This document shows positions 22,010-35,084 of a DNA stretch of 64,000 nt, piece after piece. The stretch comes from Phaeoceros laevis. Lineage: Eukaryota; Anthocerotophyta; Anthocerotopsida; Notothyladales. The stretch spans positions 96,521 to 160,520 of the forward strand of contig JBNGIQ010009228.1 of NCBI GenBank assembly GCA_049999765.1, read 5' to 3'. How positions within the stretch are numbered: position 1 is the stretch's first letter; the number at the start of each line of letters is the position of its first letter. The notes under the pieces were generated by a model that worked only from the letters and a program-made list of their open reading frames with translations, searched no databases and had not been told where the DNA came from. The position numbers and the translations under genes are program-made.

Positions 22010-22760
22010 AGCGTTCTCGTACCCAGCTGATTAATTTCAGTATCTTCTCTGCCTCACCTAAATGGCCTGCCCGCCCACGAAGATCAACCATGCAATTGTA
22101 CTGCTCAGCTGTCTAGTTGAAGCCATGCTGTTTCACCATAACATCGAAATACTGCCGACACCTACTAACCAGCCCCGCATGACTGCGCGCGACAAGAAGG
22201 CAAGTAAATGTGGTGTCACTGGGCTGAATACCTGCCAGCATCATAGCTCTTCGAAACAGGCTGTAGCCTTGTGGCCGTCATTGTTTGTACCACACCCATT
22301 GTCATGACAGTCCATGATATCGCATCTCCTGTGGACAGTCTGTCAAACACTTTGCGTGCATCTTCCAACTGGCCACATTTTTCATACATATTTACACGAC
22401 AAGTGCCCAGTACTATGTCACCTTCAAGTAGTCCTCTTTCCACGACCTCTGAATGCAGCTGCCTGCATGCTGTAGAGCACCAGCACTTGTACAAACCTTC
22501 AGGAGGCAAGCAAAAGTAACACGATCTGCTAGAATCAGGCTTGCTCCATCCTCGAATACAGTGTGAGCGCCTGGGGGCCGAGATGCTCAGCATACCCATT
22601 TGTCATGGCAGTCCATGTTACAGCATCCCTTGCGGACAGAATGTCAAACACTTCGCGTGCATTTTCGAAATGGCCACATTTTGCGTACATACTCACGAGG
22701 CAACTGCCTATTACTATGTCACTTACAAGCAGTTCTCGATTGATCTCCGGATGACTCTGT
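22010..22760 (-). pseudogene. degenerate PPR gene fragment
   Basis: Reading the minus strand from 22760 gives recognisable PPR wording in changing frames: SDIVIGSCLVSMYAKCGHFENAR, then a second repeat with VNMYEKCGQLEDARKVFDRLS, then YNCMVDLRGRAGHLGEAE near 22100. No single frame covers these. Conserved repeat residues are altered and both ends of a PPR protein are missing. It resembles the PPR genes at 1-1948 and 45223-48488 and is probably a decayed paralogue. Confidence 0.85.
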
Positions 22761-23939
22761 GCAGCAGAAAGGTGGACACACGAGATTGTGTCTCCGCCAA
22801 GATGGTCAAAGCGTCAACTGCTCGACTTAGGTCTATTACGATATGTGTATTGCACAGAGATGCTGGAAATATCCCTCAATGCGCAGAGGCAGGAGCAGGT
22901 GTGCTGTGTGAGAGCCTGGTTCTAGTAGCATACTATGCAGTACAGTGTCAAAGTCCTCTGTCTCGTTCCCGTTCCATTTTCCTTCTTGTCTCCACAGCTT
23001 GTGCTCTCTGCTGAAGGTCAGGCCAGCTTCACTAGCTCAGGTGAAGGTTGAGTCGCTGCTTTTACCACTCCTGTTTCTGCTACTTCTCATTCTCCTGCTG
23101 CTGCTTTTGCTTTGGCTGTTGCTTTTGCATGCATTTCCTGACTGACATACTGTCAGGAAGAGTCATGAGATTTGATTTGCACTGTGGGGCAGAGCTAGCT
23201 AGCTGCAGCTGGCTACCTCTTAAAGCAAGTACACGTATTCTTCCTAGCTCTGTGCCAGGGAATTTCCTTCCTGCGGAGGCAGGCAGGCTAGCTGGGGTGT
23301 ATTTGCCATTAGCTAGTGGCTCCAAGGCTAGATAGATACATGCATTTGTGTTTGTTTGTTGAGGTGATCCTTCAATCTCCGGCGGGCACATTCTGTATCA
23401 ATTTTATCCATTCAAACCCTGGAGAAAGCTTTGGAAGCGGCAGTAGAACGTTCTTTCAGAACAGGCCCACCTCCAACTTTGCCTCTGACCTTGCCACAGT
23501 ATGAAGTCGAGGAGTTCTTGGACAGTCACACAGACAGCCAGTTTCAAGGGCTACCCTGAGGAACCTAATCTTGTTATCTTGTTAGCTTCTCCCAACTAGT
23601 CGAATGTCCCGACTCCCCTCTATGCTCGACTCATAGACTTAGCAGTGTCCTCTCCATTTTATGGGCCTGTCATTCAGCTACAGCTACATAAGCCTACCGG
23701 AATTCTACTTCGCTGGTCCCATCATTTCCCAGCGCCAGCTCAATAGCCGAAAATTCAAATTTCTTCATTCTGTTATGAACTGGACAACATTGCTTACGAA
23801 GAGTGTGGTGACAAAGATGCTCCGACCATAGTATTCTCCTGGGTACTATTCTCCTGGGACAAGTGAGGTTCATATCAGCCATAGTTCTATGCTGCACACA
23901 GACCTACGCATTGAGAAACAAGAGAAGAAATTTCCTTAC
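22761..23939. other. no gene seen; expected site of missing BIG5 exons
   Basis: I looked here for the C-terminal exons of the neighbouring minus-strand ARF-GEF and found none on either strand. The sequence includes a CTG/CTTTTG-rich stretch at about 23085-23130 and no recognisable coding region. Confidence 0.5.
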
Positions 23940-26900
23940 CCCTGCCATACGGTCCTCACAAATACTAAGAAGAGCAATTGCTTTCAAGCCGGTAACTGAG
24001 CTGGCTTTGTTGCTTGCGAATGCAAGTAAGCAGTTCACACAATCCATCAGGCAACCTTCCACCACCTGGTCAAAGTGCTCTAGTATGACTGCAAACGCAC
24101 AATGCAAATACCATAGTTCTCAATCAGCCTCCAGTGTCTTGCTTTGCTACCTTGGATGCATGATTTGGAGGGCTTGTAAGCCTCGGGCCAAGACTGGTTC
24201 ACCTTGCTCAACGTTCTCGAAGGCAATGTCAGCAATCCCTTCTTGCCGATCCATTGCAGCAGTTGTAAACACCATGAAAACACTCCTCCAGCCAGACTTT
24301 ATGTTTGTTATCTTTGACTTTATTATCTGAACTATGTACATAAAGACGTCGTCACGTTTGGTATCTTTGACTTGACGATGCAGAAAAATCGGACGACACC
24401 AGCATCAATGTACCAGGAAGATAGATCTTAGGACAGCAACCTCACCTGCGCAATGCAGTCAACTATAAGGGCACGGACAGTTGGGCTCCAGCTGTTCCGC
24501 ATTAGGATCACGAAAGGCCTTAAGATGTCATTCTGGAAACTGAAGTTCGAGAGCTCTGAACGTTCAAGGTATTTGATGGCAAGCTGCCTCAAGGAGTCGA
24601 TAGCGTACATTGTAACTTCCTCATCCTCGTGACTCCCAGCAGCCACAAAATGCAGAGACAAAACGCTCCATATTTTGGCCCAAACCTGGCAAACGTGAAG
24701 ATTAAACAGAAACGCAAGCACCACTAGTCGAGACAGCAAATGCACATATAAATCTCGAGCTCACCATCCGTATACGGGACATGTTGTAATAGCTGATTTC
24801 TACTAACTTCTGCAAACTGAAGACGCGGGGAGGAATTTGTTTTAACTCCTCAGAAGAAACAGAGCACAACGCGGTGAAAAACTCCACAATTACATCACTT
24901 GGCAGTGTCACTGTGTTTTGGAAAATCTGCTCTGTAGGTTTCTCCCTCAGCTCAACCATGGATTGAAGGAGAGCATCACGATAGCTTTGCGTCTCGCCCT
25001 GCAGTAGAGCCTCTGATGCACTTGAAGACGTAATATACTCTAGCCTCGATACACATTCCAACAATTGGTTCCATGTGTCCTGCATGGCGTCTGGCTCAGT
25101 TTCGGTGACTATAAGCAAGGTCCTCAAAGCCTCCACATTCTTCATGCGTACTTCTCCTGGCGAGTGCAAGCAGGTGAACCTACACAATGTTCCAATAAAG
25201 AATTGTTTTGCCCTCTCAATCTGAGTACAGCTGGTCTGAGCAAAGATGCACCTACAGCCTGGGGTCATGCAGTACCTTATCAGAGAGGTCAGAAACCCAG
25301 ATCCCATTGTATCCATGCCAAGCACTTTCGTCACATGTACACCCGCCCTGAAACCTTGCATACACAGGCTAACCCTCAACGGGTCGTCAAGCTCCTCCAT
25401 TGTGGCTGAGAATGTAGCCAACAAAGGCCAACCAACAGCGTCAAGCATAGGTCGGGCAACCTCCTGGGGTCTTGCAACATGGAAAACTCCTCGCTTAAAT
25501 CCTCCCTTCTTCAGCAGGTCCTGAGTGCTCTGAACAATCTTCTCACCCTCACCCTTGGAATCAGCCACCTTCTTCTTTGGTTGCCCAAGATTGAGCACGG
25601 TGACAAGCCTGCTTTTTTCTTCTAGCTCTTTCTTTTTTGGAACAATCTTCGCTGTATCACTTTTCAATTTTATCTCATCTTTCACAATACAGTCGTACAG
25701 GTCTTCCAATAGCTCCCTAGGTGCATGCTCTTGTTGATCACCTGGCTGACCAGAGTTGATTTTTACAAAATCGGCTTTCGACATCTTCGGCCACACCATT
25801 GGATTATGCGCATCAGTGTTGAGCAAAATTACAGCGTAGGCCAACACATAAGCAGTATCCGCATTCCTGAATAGGCCTGGGTTTGTGTGACAAAACCTGT
25901 TCCGTTTTGTGATCAGTCCTTCACTGTTGGGCATGGATTTTTAGTTTGTCCTCCATGCATTAGCAACGAAACTATTGCATCAAGACAGGCTTCCAAAGAA
26001 TTCTACCGTTCTGCAAATTTCTCCATAATCCGATCTATTTTCTGAGCTTCACCAGGAAGTCGAAACCCATTCAGAAAGTCTCGTATTGCTTGATCAAACT
26101 TCATGCCAGAAAAGTTGAATTGCGCCACATAGGCATGCATGACAGACAACTGAAATGCTTCATGTTGTCCAAGATAATCACCAACGAGTGTCTGATAGGG
26201 AGTGAACCAAGACAAGGCACACATCATACACACTTTTCACAAACAAGGGAAGCTTGAACTAGGTGACAGTGCCGGTGATTTGTAGGAATGTCACCTTGTC
26301 GAGTCCTGGAGTTGTATGTAAGAATTGCGCAACTGCTACTGGGTCCCTCTCTGCGAGTTTGAATTCAAACAATGCCTTGATTCCTTTCTCTGGCTTTCGG
26401 TTGAACTGCATTATGGTACAAGATGCATAATGACAGCTCAATAAACCGCATGGAAAAGATAGAAAATAATTGACATCCCTGCGAGCGGGGAGAGCATGCT
26501 ACCTATCGCCTGTCCTTACGAAACAAAATTCCTTCAAATATGATAACCAAGAGTGTAGTTAAGTACCTCAGCAACTGCAGCTTCCAACGAAGACTTATGA
26601 GCTTTTGTCTTACCGAAATCAGCATCTGCTCCTGACTTCAGCTCTTCTCGAAGTTCCAAATCAATTCCATCAGCACCTTCCATTCCTCTACTAGCTTCAC
26701 CACCGGAGAATTCACCATCCCTTTCCCCGCTGGCATCTGGAAGCTTAGCAGTCCACTCCGAAACTGCTTTCAAGACATTGACCAAGCACTGCGAATCGAG
26801 TACTGGGGCAACTTTAGCTTCTTTTGACCGGTGTCATTCTAGAACTTTCTATTAAAGTCTGTACTGGCCACCTCAGAATCTACAATCTTGTGGATAGTAC

Positions 26901-29900
26901 TAACAAGCAACCACCAACTTCACATACAGATAGGAGGGCATCCCTGCTATAATTCAAACAACACTAACCAGCAAAGAGCTGTTCTTCCTAAGGGTGATCT
27001 GTTCGATCACTGCAGGATTAGCTTCTGGAATATCCAAGAAGCCTTGCGTAGTCTTTGACAAAGAATTGACCTGAAGTACATGACCACACAAAGGAATTCG
27101 TCTGTGCCACAAAAAAAGATAACTGCGCCACCTCTCAGTATTCCAAGGTGCAAGGCTTCATTCCCTGGTACACTTTCTATATATGACTGCACCTTTTATC
27201 ACAACTCAGCTGCAATTTTTTGTGGAAAGTTTACCATTCGCTCAATCAAATTAGTTGCTCCCAAGTCACAATCATAGTTCACGAATACATCTGCAAGAAG
27301 CTGAGGATCCAAACACAGTTTTTCCAGTGCTCTGCAAGTAAGATACAGAGACAGATGTGACAAGCAGAATGGGTGAAAACAACACAGTTTCGTATAGATG
27401 ACAGTACAAAACCATGGTTCTTGTGGACCATGTGTTTTAAGCCTTATTGTGTGTGTTGAAGAAATGACTGTACAAAGGACTTTCATACATACATTCATTA
27501 ATTCATTCAACCACCTGCATGTCACTCACTGCTTCTTACTTGAGAATAATAATTTGCTGTTGAAGTGGAATTTCAGGACCATCTAGTGTCTTCAGGATGA
27601 TAAGGGGGAAAAATACAGCAATCTCTGTCTGCAGGCAGAACACAATCCTCTTTCGTGTTAGTTTGTTGCAAGCAAGCAAGCAAGAACAGCGGATTTAAGC
27701 ACGCATAAACATACCTTTAAAATCTCCCTAACGCGCTGCATCAATACGACAAAGATGTTGCACGAAAGCTGTAGCAAGCCATCCCAACGAGCAAGTGATC
27801 ACCCTAGACATTAAGAGACACCAGATACCCTGAAGGAGCTGCTCATATGGTTGAATTATCAACTTCATAAGCCACGAGGGATAATCAGCACTACCTGAAA
27901 ATTACGAGGGTCAGTTCTACATACAACAGCAACTAGTACTAGTTTACGAAGGTGCCTAAAACAGAATGATTGTCAAGAATTATTTCAATGTGATGGGAAA
28001 ACCTGGAAGATAAGAGGATTAGGTGACACACATGCCCGCAGTAGAGCATAACATGACCAAGCTTTCACGCACTCCACAAGGTGGAGATCAGCTGCAGAAG
28101 TGATATCCACACTTTCCAAAAGCCCCTGAACAAGGAGACTGAGAACTGATGAATAACTCTTTCAAGTGCCTTAAAGCACGTTCAGGCATTGCATCTTAAC
28201 ATGTCATCCCCATCCACGTTCTTTACGTACATGCAGCAGCTCAAGTGACAGAACCCGAATCTTGTCAACAAGAACATCCTCGCCATCTTTGGTAGACATC
28301 TGCAAGGCAAGACATAGTATTACAAACGAAACACATCCTATTTCTACCAGCTCAAGCGGCTGCAGTGCGGGGGATTCAGGCATGACATATTACCATTCTG
28401 TCTTCTTAAGGAAAGAACACATACTTTCACAGATTGCAAGAAAATTACCTCACAGATTGTGCGGAACACAAGAAGCGCATCCCGCTCGTCTGATGTCAGG
28501 TTTTTAAGGTCTATTCCACTGGAACACAGGTCTACCAGATTTAGGCACGGATCCTGTCAGATCGTTAGGTCAACAAGTAAGATCTTTGAAAGCATGAGTA
28601 TGTTAACCAAGCTTACTTTTCTGCTTTCACATGATCCTCTGCAAAAACGGCCTGGTTCAAGGCAGCTTCAAGACCCTGCCAAATTGACTCAGTCATTGAC
28701 ATCTAACCTCGCAATGTTTAGACCTCTGCACAAGCATTTTGCATTAGAATTGTCCAGAGAAATACCCCGACAGTTGAACCGCTAGCAAGAAATTGCAGCT
28801 CTTCCAATGTCACCCTCGACACTGACGAAGTTGTGGACATGCTCATGCGCTTGTTCACAGCCTGACTAACTTCTACTGTTTCTTGGTTAGGAGGAGCCAC
28901 AGACACAACACTCTCTGATCGTTTGCGAACATTTTCACTGTCCAAAGTAGAACACTTCTGGCTCATTGGTGAATGCAAAGAGGATGATGCATTCTACAAG
29001 AATTTAAGGTGTCAGGTCAGTTGCACCAGCAAACCTTTTTCGTATCCCTGAGCAGCCAGCCACGCTGCTAGTAGTGCAAGCGAGGACTGACTTGGCATGC
29101 ATAAACGTCAGAAAACAACTAACTTGGTATCAACCTCCGCTTTCTTGCACTTGATGATAGCCATCTGTGTGAGAGTTGATCTAGCAGTTGTCTGATTCCC
29201 AATACTCTTACTGCGACATCACGTAGTAATTAGAAAGGACAGTCAACAGGCTGGTGGGAGATGGTTGCAGTGGATTGAACACCAGCACTTCCAAAAAAAT
29301 TCAGAGTACATAAAATGCAACGACCAGAATCATGCAGCCTCAATGTCAACCTGGTCAAAGCTACATTGTAGCATGTCATTATCGCTGTCAAGAGGCACTC
29401 TCCATGTACTGTGGAAAAAATTGGACCGTGATAAATGGCATGCTTAATATAAACCAGACATAGGCATCCAGATTGTGCTCTAGCTAGAAGAGGACTCCCT
29501 CACCTTCAAATGTGGTTGAAGCCACAGCTGTTAAAATAGCCTTCATTACTTGAAGAAGCACCCTGCATCCGAAATGAAGGCGAAAAAGTGGAGGGAGAGG
29601 AAGGAGAGAGAGCAAAACCGATTAACAAATTCACATACGTTGATATAAAGCATCAATACAGTGCCACCTCAGCAATGATATCTGGCCCTTGAAGGCATGT
29701 ACTTCAAATGTAACCTTCAGCAAGACTTGCTTAGACTTTTCTGGATATATCTTCCTAGAAAGATGACAATTCTCAGCTAGCCATGACTGAGCTATGAGCA
29801 TTACGCATCAGATGCATTGTGATCGGCACATGCACAGATCACATTGAACAACTCTGTCGTGTTGTTCTCCGTTTCAGTATTGTTCAGACCTGCTACCCCT

Positions 29901-30774
29901 TCCAGGAGTCCGAATGCTATCAATTTCTGTCACGAGCATTGTGGCAAGGTGTTACTGTGCACCATACCCCTGTGGGTAGCACATTAGAAGGCCCTTCCGC
30001 AAGTATAGCAACAAAGTGCATACATCCAGCTGTCTACTATATCTGGCCCGCTATATCACCAAGCGGAAAAAGGATGGGGAGAGTTACACATACATGAAAG
30101 CAATCCAAAGCTGCTTCTACAAGCTTGGCTTGCTTGGTCTGGATGGCAAGACGTAGTGGGACAACCACCAAAGCGGACATGGATTGGTCTGAAGGTTGAG
30201 CAACCTCCGCCGCCTTACTAGCACCGTGAATTGGGCTCATCAACGTTGCCGCAGGAGCTAACAGCCTCTTGAAAAAGGACGAGCTGGCTCCAACTGAGGA
30301 GATTTCTGGGTGTCTTGTAAGTCCTCCGTCTGCTGTAGGTATGGCTTCACTACTACTACACAGTACAGCAATTATAAGATCGGGTTGAGAAACAACACCA
30401 TGATCATTTTAAGGTGGTGACACAGAAAATGTATCTCAATCTCACATGTCATGTCTAGCATCATCAGTAAACTGCTGTCCACTACCGGTTATTGCGTGTT
30501 CTGGATTCTTGACCCTCTCTGGTAGAATGAGGACACAAACAAGCATCACATTGCATTTCGTATGATAGAATGAGGACACAAACAAGCATCACATCGCAGT
30601 TCGCATGAAATGTTCGACTGATAACTCGGCAACGACCTTAGAGCTCCGCACTTGCTCCCCATTACCTAGGTAGAGCTTTAGAGCCTCCCGCAACTCGGCG
30701 TTTTTCCTTCCAGAGGCATCTTTCAGCATGCGTTCGAATGCCCGAGTGACGAACGAGCCTACAGCATCCGCCAT
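23940..30774 (-). CDS. BIG5-type SEC7 ARF guanine-nucleotide exchange factor, C-terminal exons not found
   Basis: About 20 short exons run from ATG 30774 ([17 protein letters not shown]) leftwards. Landmarks: [11 protein letters not shown] (30094-30332), [10 protein letters not shown] (about 29510), [13 protein letters not shown] (about 29170), [14 protein letters not shown] (about 28470), [13 protein letters not shown] (about 28030), [12 protein letters not shown] (about 27270), then the SEC7 domain. The catalytic-loop segment [12 protein letters not shown] is at about 26060 and [16 protein letters not shown] at about 25800. After SEC7 come [43 protein letters not shown] and, last, [16 protein letters not shown] ending at a donor at 23940. 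Such proteins activate ARF GTPases at trans-Golgi/endosomal membranes. The wording matches the BIG5 (BEN1/MIN7) branch best. About 500 C-terminal residues expected for the family are not found to the left. Confidence 0.88.
25180..25275 (-). other. 96-nt in-frame intron inside BIG5 (exitron-like)
   Basis: The frame reads through here without a stop, but the family is continuous from TSLIR to FTCLHSP. The sequence has a donor (AAG|GTACTG) and an acceptor (TGTAG|GTTCACC), and is 96 nt, a multiple of three. Spliced, it gives the conserved wording; retained, it adds 32 residues. Confidence 0.75.
30523..30607. repeat. 43-bp direct tandem repeat in a BIG5 intron
   Basis: A unit beginning TAGAATGAGGACACAAACAA occurs at 30523 and again at 30566, with a few substitutions near its end. 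It lies in the first intron of the BIG5-type gene. Confidence 0.8.
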
Positions 30775-32783
30775 GGCTCCTTTCCTAGCCCACAGAGGCA
30801 CAGTCGTTGCCAAATGGTGTGAGAGTCTTGGGGAGCGCTTGTTAGATTTCTAGTCACTGGTTTTATGTTTCCTCTTTCTTTGGTTGTGATGTAGCTAGCG
30901 ATTGTTTCACACAGACACCAAGATTTGGTGCATGGATGTCACAGATGCGAAGTCCGCCGCCATGAAATGCCTAGCCTCACCATGGCACGACGTACAGGCG
31001 TGTCAAGCCCTCAAAACATCACAGCAGGCAAATGCAGAGTAGTTTTGCATTGAACAGAGTAGTTTTAAATTACATCAGAAATGATCAGTTTTCCACAGGC
31101 AGGATAAACATTCTGAGGAACCGGGCCTGAGTCATACTTGAGCGGCACCGATCAAGAAGGTAGACACCTCAACAACAACCAGCTGTTGGGGACAAATTTG
31201 ACGGTGCCCCACAATCAAACTAGTGAATGCAGTTCTCCAGCCTGACCTTGGTAGTAAGTTGGTATATATTGATATGCACTCCCTGCTGATCTTGCCCCTC
31301 AGTAGGACGATTCTCTTGCCGATTCCAATCTCAGAAAGCTGATACGGGCAATATTTTGTGACCAGCGATTTCTTAAAGTGAAGTTTGCCTCGTCTTGAAA
31401 TCCGTTCTTGAAACGAGAGTTTGCCGCAAGTCCTGTGCGTACGTTTTTGAGACGTCGGACGTTCGTTGTTCCTGACCATCTCTGTACTCATGTGGCGAAA
31501 AGACAGATACATGATGGCCTGGGTATGAGAAGCAGGGACAACATCGCTTAAAGATCTCTGTCAAGAATTTGGCGTTCGTCTCCTTTGGAGTTAGCACAAT
31601 AAAGCAAGTTGCTTGGGAGAGAGAGAGACATCTAGAGAGGTTCTTTTTCGTGAGAGAGAGAGAGAGAGAGGTTCTTTTTCGTGCTGGGGTGATCACCCTG
31701 ATGTGAGCTTTGCATGAAGATGCATTTGACAGGGAGGTTGAACAAGAGCTGCAGGCAATGATCCACGTAGTCCGCGTCCATGGTTTTGTCTACAACTCTA
31801 GATGAGCAGCCTGGAAATTGGAAGGGCTCGATGGAGGCTAAGAGGATTGAATGGCTCGAACGCTAAAAATAGTATCCACTCATGTTCTGACATGCAGCTT
31901 GTATGGCGATGGGATCAGAACACAAAAATGTGCTATACGGTTCTTTCTTTCTGCGTGCCCAGCTGGAAAATGGAAGATTGCATGGCCATCTCCATCTCCA
32001 AACTCGAAGAAGTCAAGGAGCGCTAGCTTCATGACACAAGACAAAGCGTTGTTTGATGATGGATGGTGTGATGCCCTAGAACGGAGGGCCTTCAGCTTGG
32101 CTCGAGACTTCATCGTGGCCGGGTCCAATGTTTCTTGGCACTGTCCCCGAGCACGACGCATGCCGAGTAGATAGGAGATGGGCCTTTCAGAGCTAACCCG
32201 AATTCAAGTATGTACTCTTGGTCAGGCCTTCCACACTTTATTAGGGCCGCGGTCGAAAGGCTTGCTAGTTTACCGAGGTTGCGCAGCAGCCTTTACATAG
32301 CCAGGACCCGTGGTAAATCTGATTCCGTGATCACTTCCTCTCCGCCCCATTTGCCTACCCTCCTCTTCCCTTGTGCATCTGGATGATCTTCCTCTTCTCC
32401 CACTCGATGCGATTGAATTTCTGCTAGTTCTGCGAATCTTTTCGCATCTGCAAATTTTTGCACGACTCCGCACCCCCACGGCCAGGGCCACAGCACACCA
32501 CTCCACGGCATCGGCACCAGGTTGGATCTGCGGCTGCTGGATTTTGCGGGGGAAGACTCGTATGCCTGGTTTCCGGCTGGAGAGGTCCGTTGCCGAGAAG
32601 CTGGTTTGGGTGTGTGGCATTCCATTCGCATTCCTATCCTATACACGTTGGTATTGGAGTTTGATTGTTTCGTCGCACTGTTCGCAGCAAGTTGCGTGTC
32701 TCGGGGGTTTGTGCTCGGTCCCACTCTTTCGCTCTGTGTATGGAAGTCCGCACTAGGGGAGTGACAGAAGCTTTGGTACTCTG
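30775..32783. other. intergenic between divergent BIG5 and ATG18 genes
   Basis: This is the shared upstream region of two genes transcribed apart. It holds (GA)n runs at about 31618-31672 with a flanking TTCTTTTTCGTG segment repeated twice. A minus-strand open frame (31132-31512) reads plausibly but matches nothing I know. No RNA gene was recognised. Confidence 0.45.
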
Positions 32784-35084
32784 ATGGCGTTAGCCTCCCC
32801 ACTCATGAACTCGCCCACCCCGGGCAATCCCTCTCACCAACAGGCCTCAAAGCCCTCTGGTGCTACGCATTCCTCCAATTCGTCACAGGCGTCTGGACCG
32901 ACATCCACCGGCTCCGCTGACGCAGAGCTATCTGCACCTCAGAGCACGCTGCTGTCGGTCGGGTTTAATCAGGACTATGGATGCTTTGCCTGCGGTACGG
33001 ACACTGGTTTCCGGATATACAACTGCGATCCTTTCAAGGAGACCTTCAGAAGGGAGTTCAACAATGGGGGAATTGGGCTGGTGGAGATGCTTTTCAGGTG
33101 CAACATCTTGGCTGTGGTTGGTGGGGGAACCACTCCACGATACCCTCCCAACAAGGTTATGATATGGGATGATCACCAGAGTCGCTGCATCGGGGAGCTG
33201 TCCTTCAGGTCTGAAGTCCGAGCTGTTAGGTTGCGGAGGGATCGGATTGTGGTCATCCTGGAGCACAAAATCTACGTGTACAATTTTGCTGACCTCAAGC
33301 TGCTGCATCAAATTGAGACGATAGCAAACCCAAAGGGTCTTTGTGCTCTCTCTCCCGCGACGTCTTCCTCTGTTCTAGCGTGCCCTGGACTGCATCGTGG
33401 TCAGGTAGTACTTCTGTGACATGGCTTCTTGGCGAATCCGTTCTACCAAGGGTTTTTGGTTGTCCGTTTACCAAGCTTCTGCTTTCACTTATGAGTCTGT
33501 GAACTTGGGTTGGTGACTTGGCAGATCCGCGTCGAGCATTATAACCTAAAAAAGACCAAGTTCATCTCAGCTCATGACTCTCAACTTGCATGCTTCGCAC
33601 TGACTCTGGATGGGCGTATCCTTGCGACTACAAGCACTAAGGGCACTCTGATCAGGATTTTTAACACGGTGGATGGTAGTCGTCTGCAAGAGGTAGATGC
33701 TTCCTCTCGTGAAAGGCGAGCGATTACTTTCTGTCTAGAAGTAGGAAGTCTCTGTGAGCCAATGAGTTGCGTGTCTCTTCCATATGATGAATCATATAGC
33801 TCATTCTGCAATCCGTTAGGTGTTTAGTACTTGAGTGATATGTTTTCACCTGATGTACTTGGTTTTTGCAGCTACGTCGTGGTGCTGACAGAGCAGACAT
33901 TTTCAGTCTTGCATTTTCGCCAAATGCTCAGTGGTTGGCACTTTCAAGTGATAAGGGTACAGTGCATGTGTTTAGCCTGAAGGCAGGAGGTGGTGGTGAA
34001 GATCCCAAAGCAGTTGAAGCTGCTCCAACGTTATCTGGAGGGAATGGGCAAATCAGCTCTGGAGGAAGTGGAGCTGGAAGTCCAGTTGCTGGCTCAAGCC
34101 CAGTGTTCAATGCAGGCGGAAATCCGGGTTCTGCATTATCATTTATGAAAGGTATGCACTTCCCTTCGTGTCTTTAGAACTAGAAGTGGACGAGTAAAGG
34201 GATCCAAAGTTGAGGGCACTTTCCAGCTGGTGTTTCTGGACTGCCGTTTCTATGGGTCTTGTAAGGTTTGACATGGATTATGGTATGGTTGACAACTAGC
34301 TTGTGCTGCAAACTTCTAGCTGTCTAGCTTGCTACAGGTTACCTGTGCATCTTACATTTTTGAATGCTTTGATCCTGATCCGCAGGGCCTCCTTTTCTGA
34401 AAAGATTGCAGCTTTGATGATGTTTTGCATGTTTGGCGTCGTCATAGGACTCTCAGCAATATTAAGATTCAACTTGTCCATGGGCCAGTGGCCTCCGTAG
34501 GTGTAAATAATTGATGGAAAGAGAGCTAATGTTACTGTTGTGACTCCCATTCCATCTACTTACTGCCTGCCTGTCCTGTGTGTTTTAGCCTAGTAAGACC
34601 TTTCCCAACTTTTTCATGTGTGGCCATTGCAGTTCAAGTCAACATGTTGTGCCAGCACTTTGTATCTGATTCAATCTGGTTACCCCAGCTCCCTGAAATC
34701 TGATGGTTGACAGCGTTGTTTAATGCTTGAACAGGAGTCCTGCCGAAGTACTTCAGCTCAGAGTGGTCTTTTGCTCAGTTTCGTCTGCCCGAAGAGACTC
34801 GAGCTATAGTTGCGTTTGGACCGCAGAAGAACACAGTGGTGATTGTGGGCTCGGACGGAAGGTTTGTGTATGCATCACCTTCATCCTGAACTTGTGAAGA
34901 AAGATCTTGGGGGTTCGTGCCCAGTTATTGCCGGCAGGAACCAGATGCAGTTGATGCCTAACAAAGTCTTCTTTTTGGTTGTGGCAGTTTTTACAAGTGT
35001 GGGTTTGACCCAGTCGTGGGTGGAGAGATGACGCAGCAGGAGTACACAAGATTCATGAGGCCTGATGAGGAAGAGGCGCCGTAG
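32784..35084 (+). CDS. ATG18: autophagy protein 18 (PROPPIN/WIPI WD-repeat), ATG18a-like
   Basis: Five exons, 32784-33404, 33525-33692, 33872-34151, 34735-34861 and 34988-35084, join in frame to 430 aa. A Ser/Thr/Pro-rich N-terminal tail of about 50 residues precedes a seven-bladed propeller: [35 protein letters not shown], then [60 protein letters not shown] and, last, FYKCGFDP. The LRRG motif is the phosphoinositide-binding signature of the family (FRRG in yeast). It forms the first four codons of exon 3. The protein binds PI3P on the forming autophagosome and supports lipid supply and ATG9 cycling. The divergent neighbour BIG5 has no evident functional link. Confidence 0.95.
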
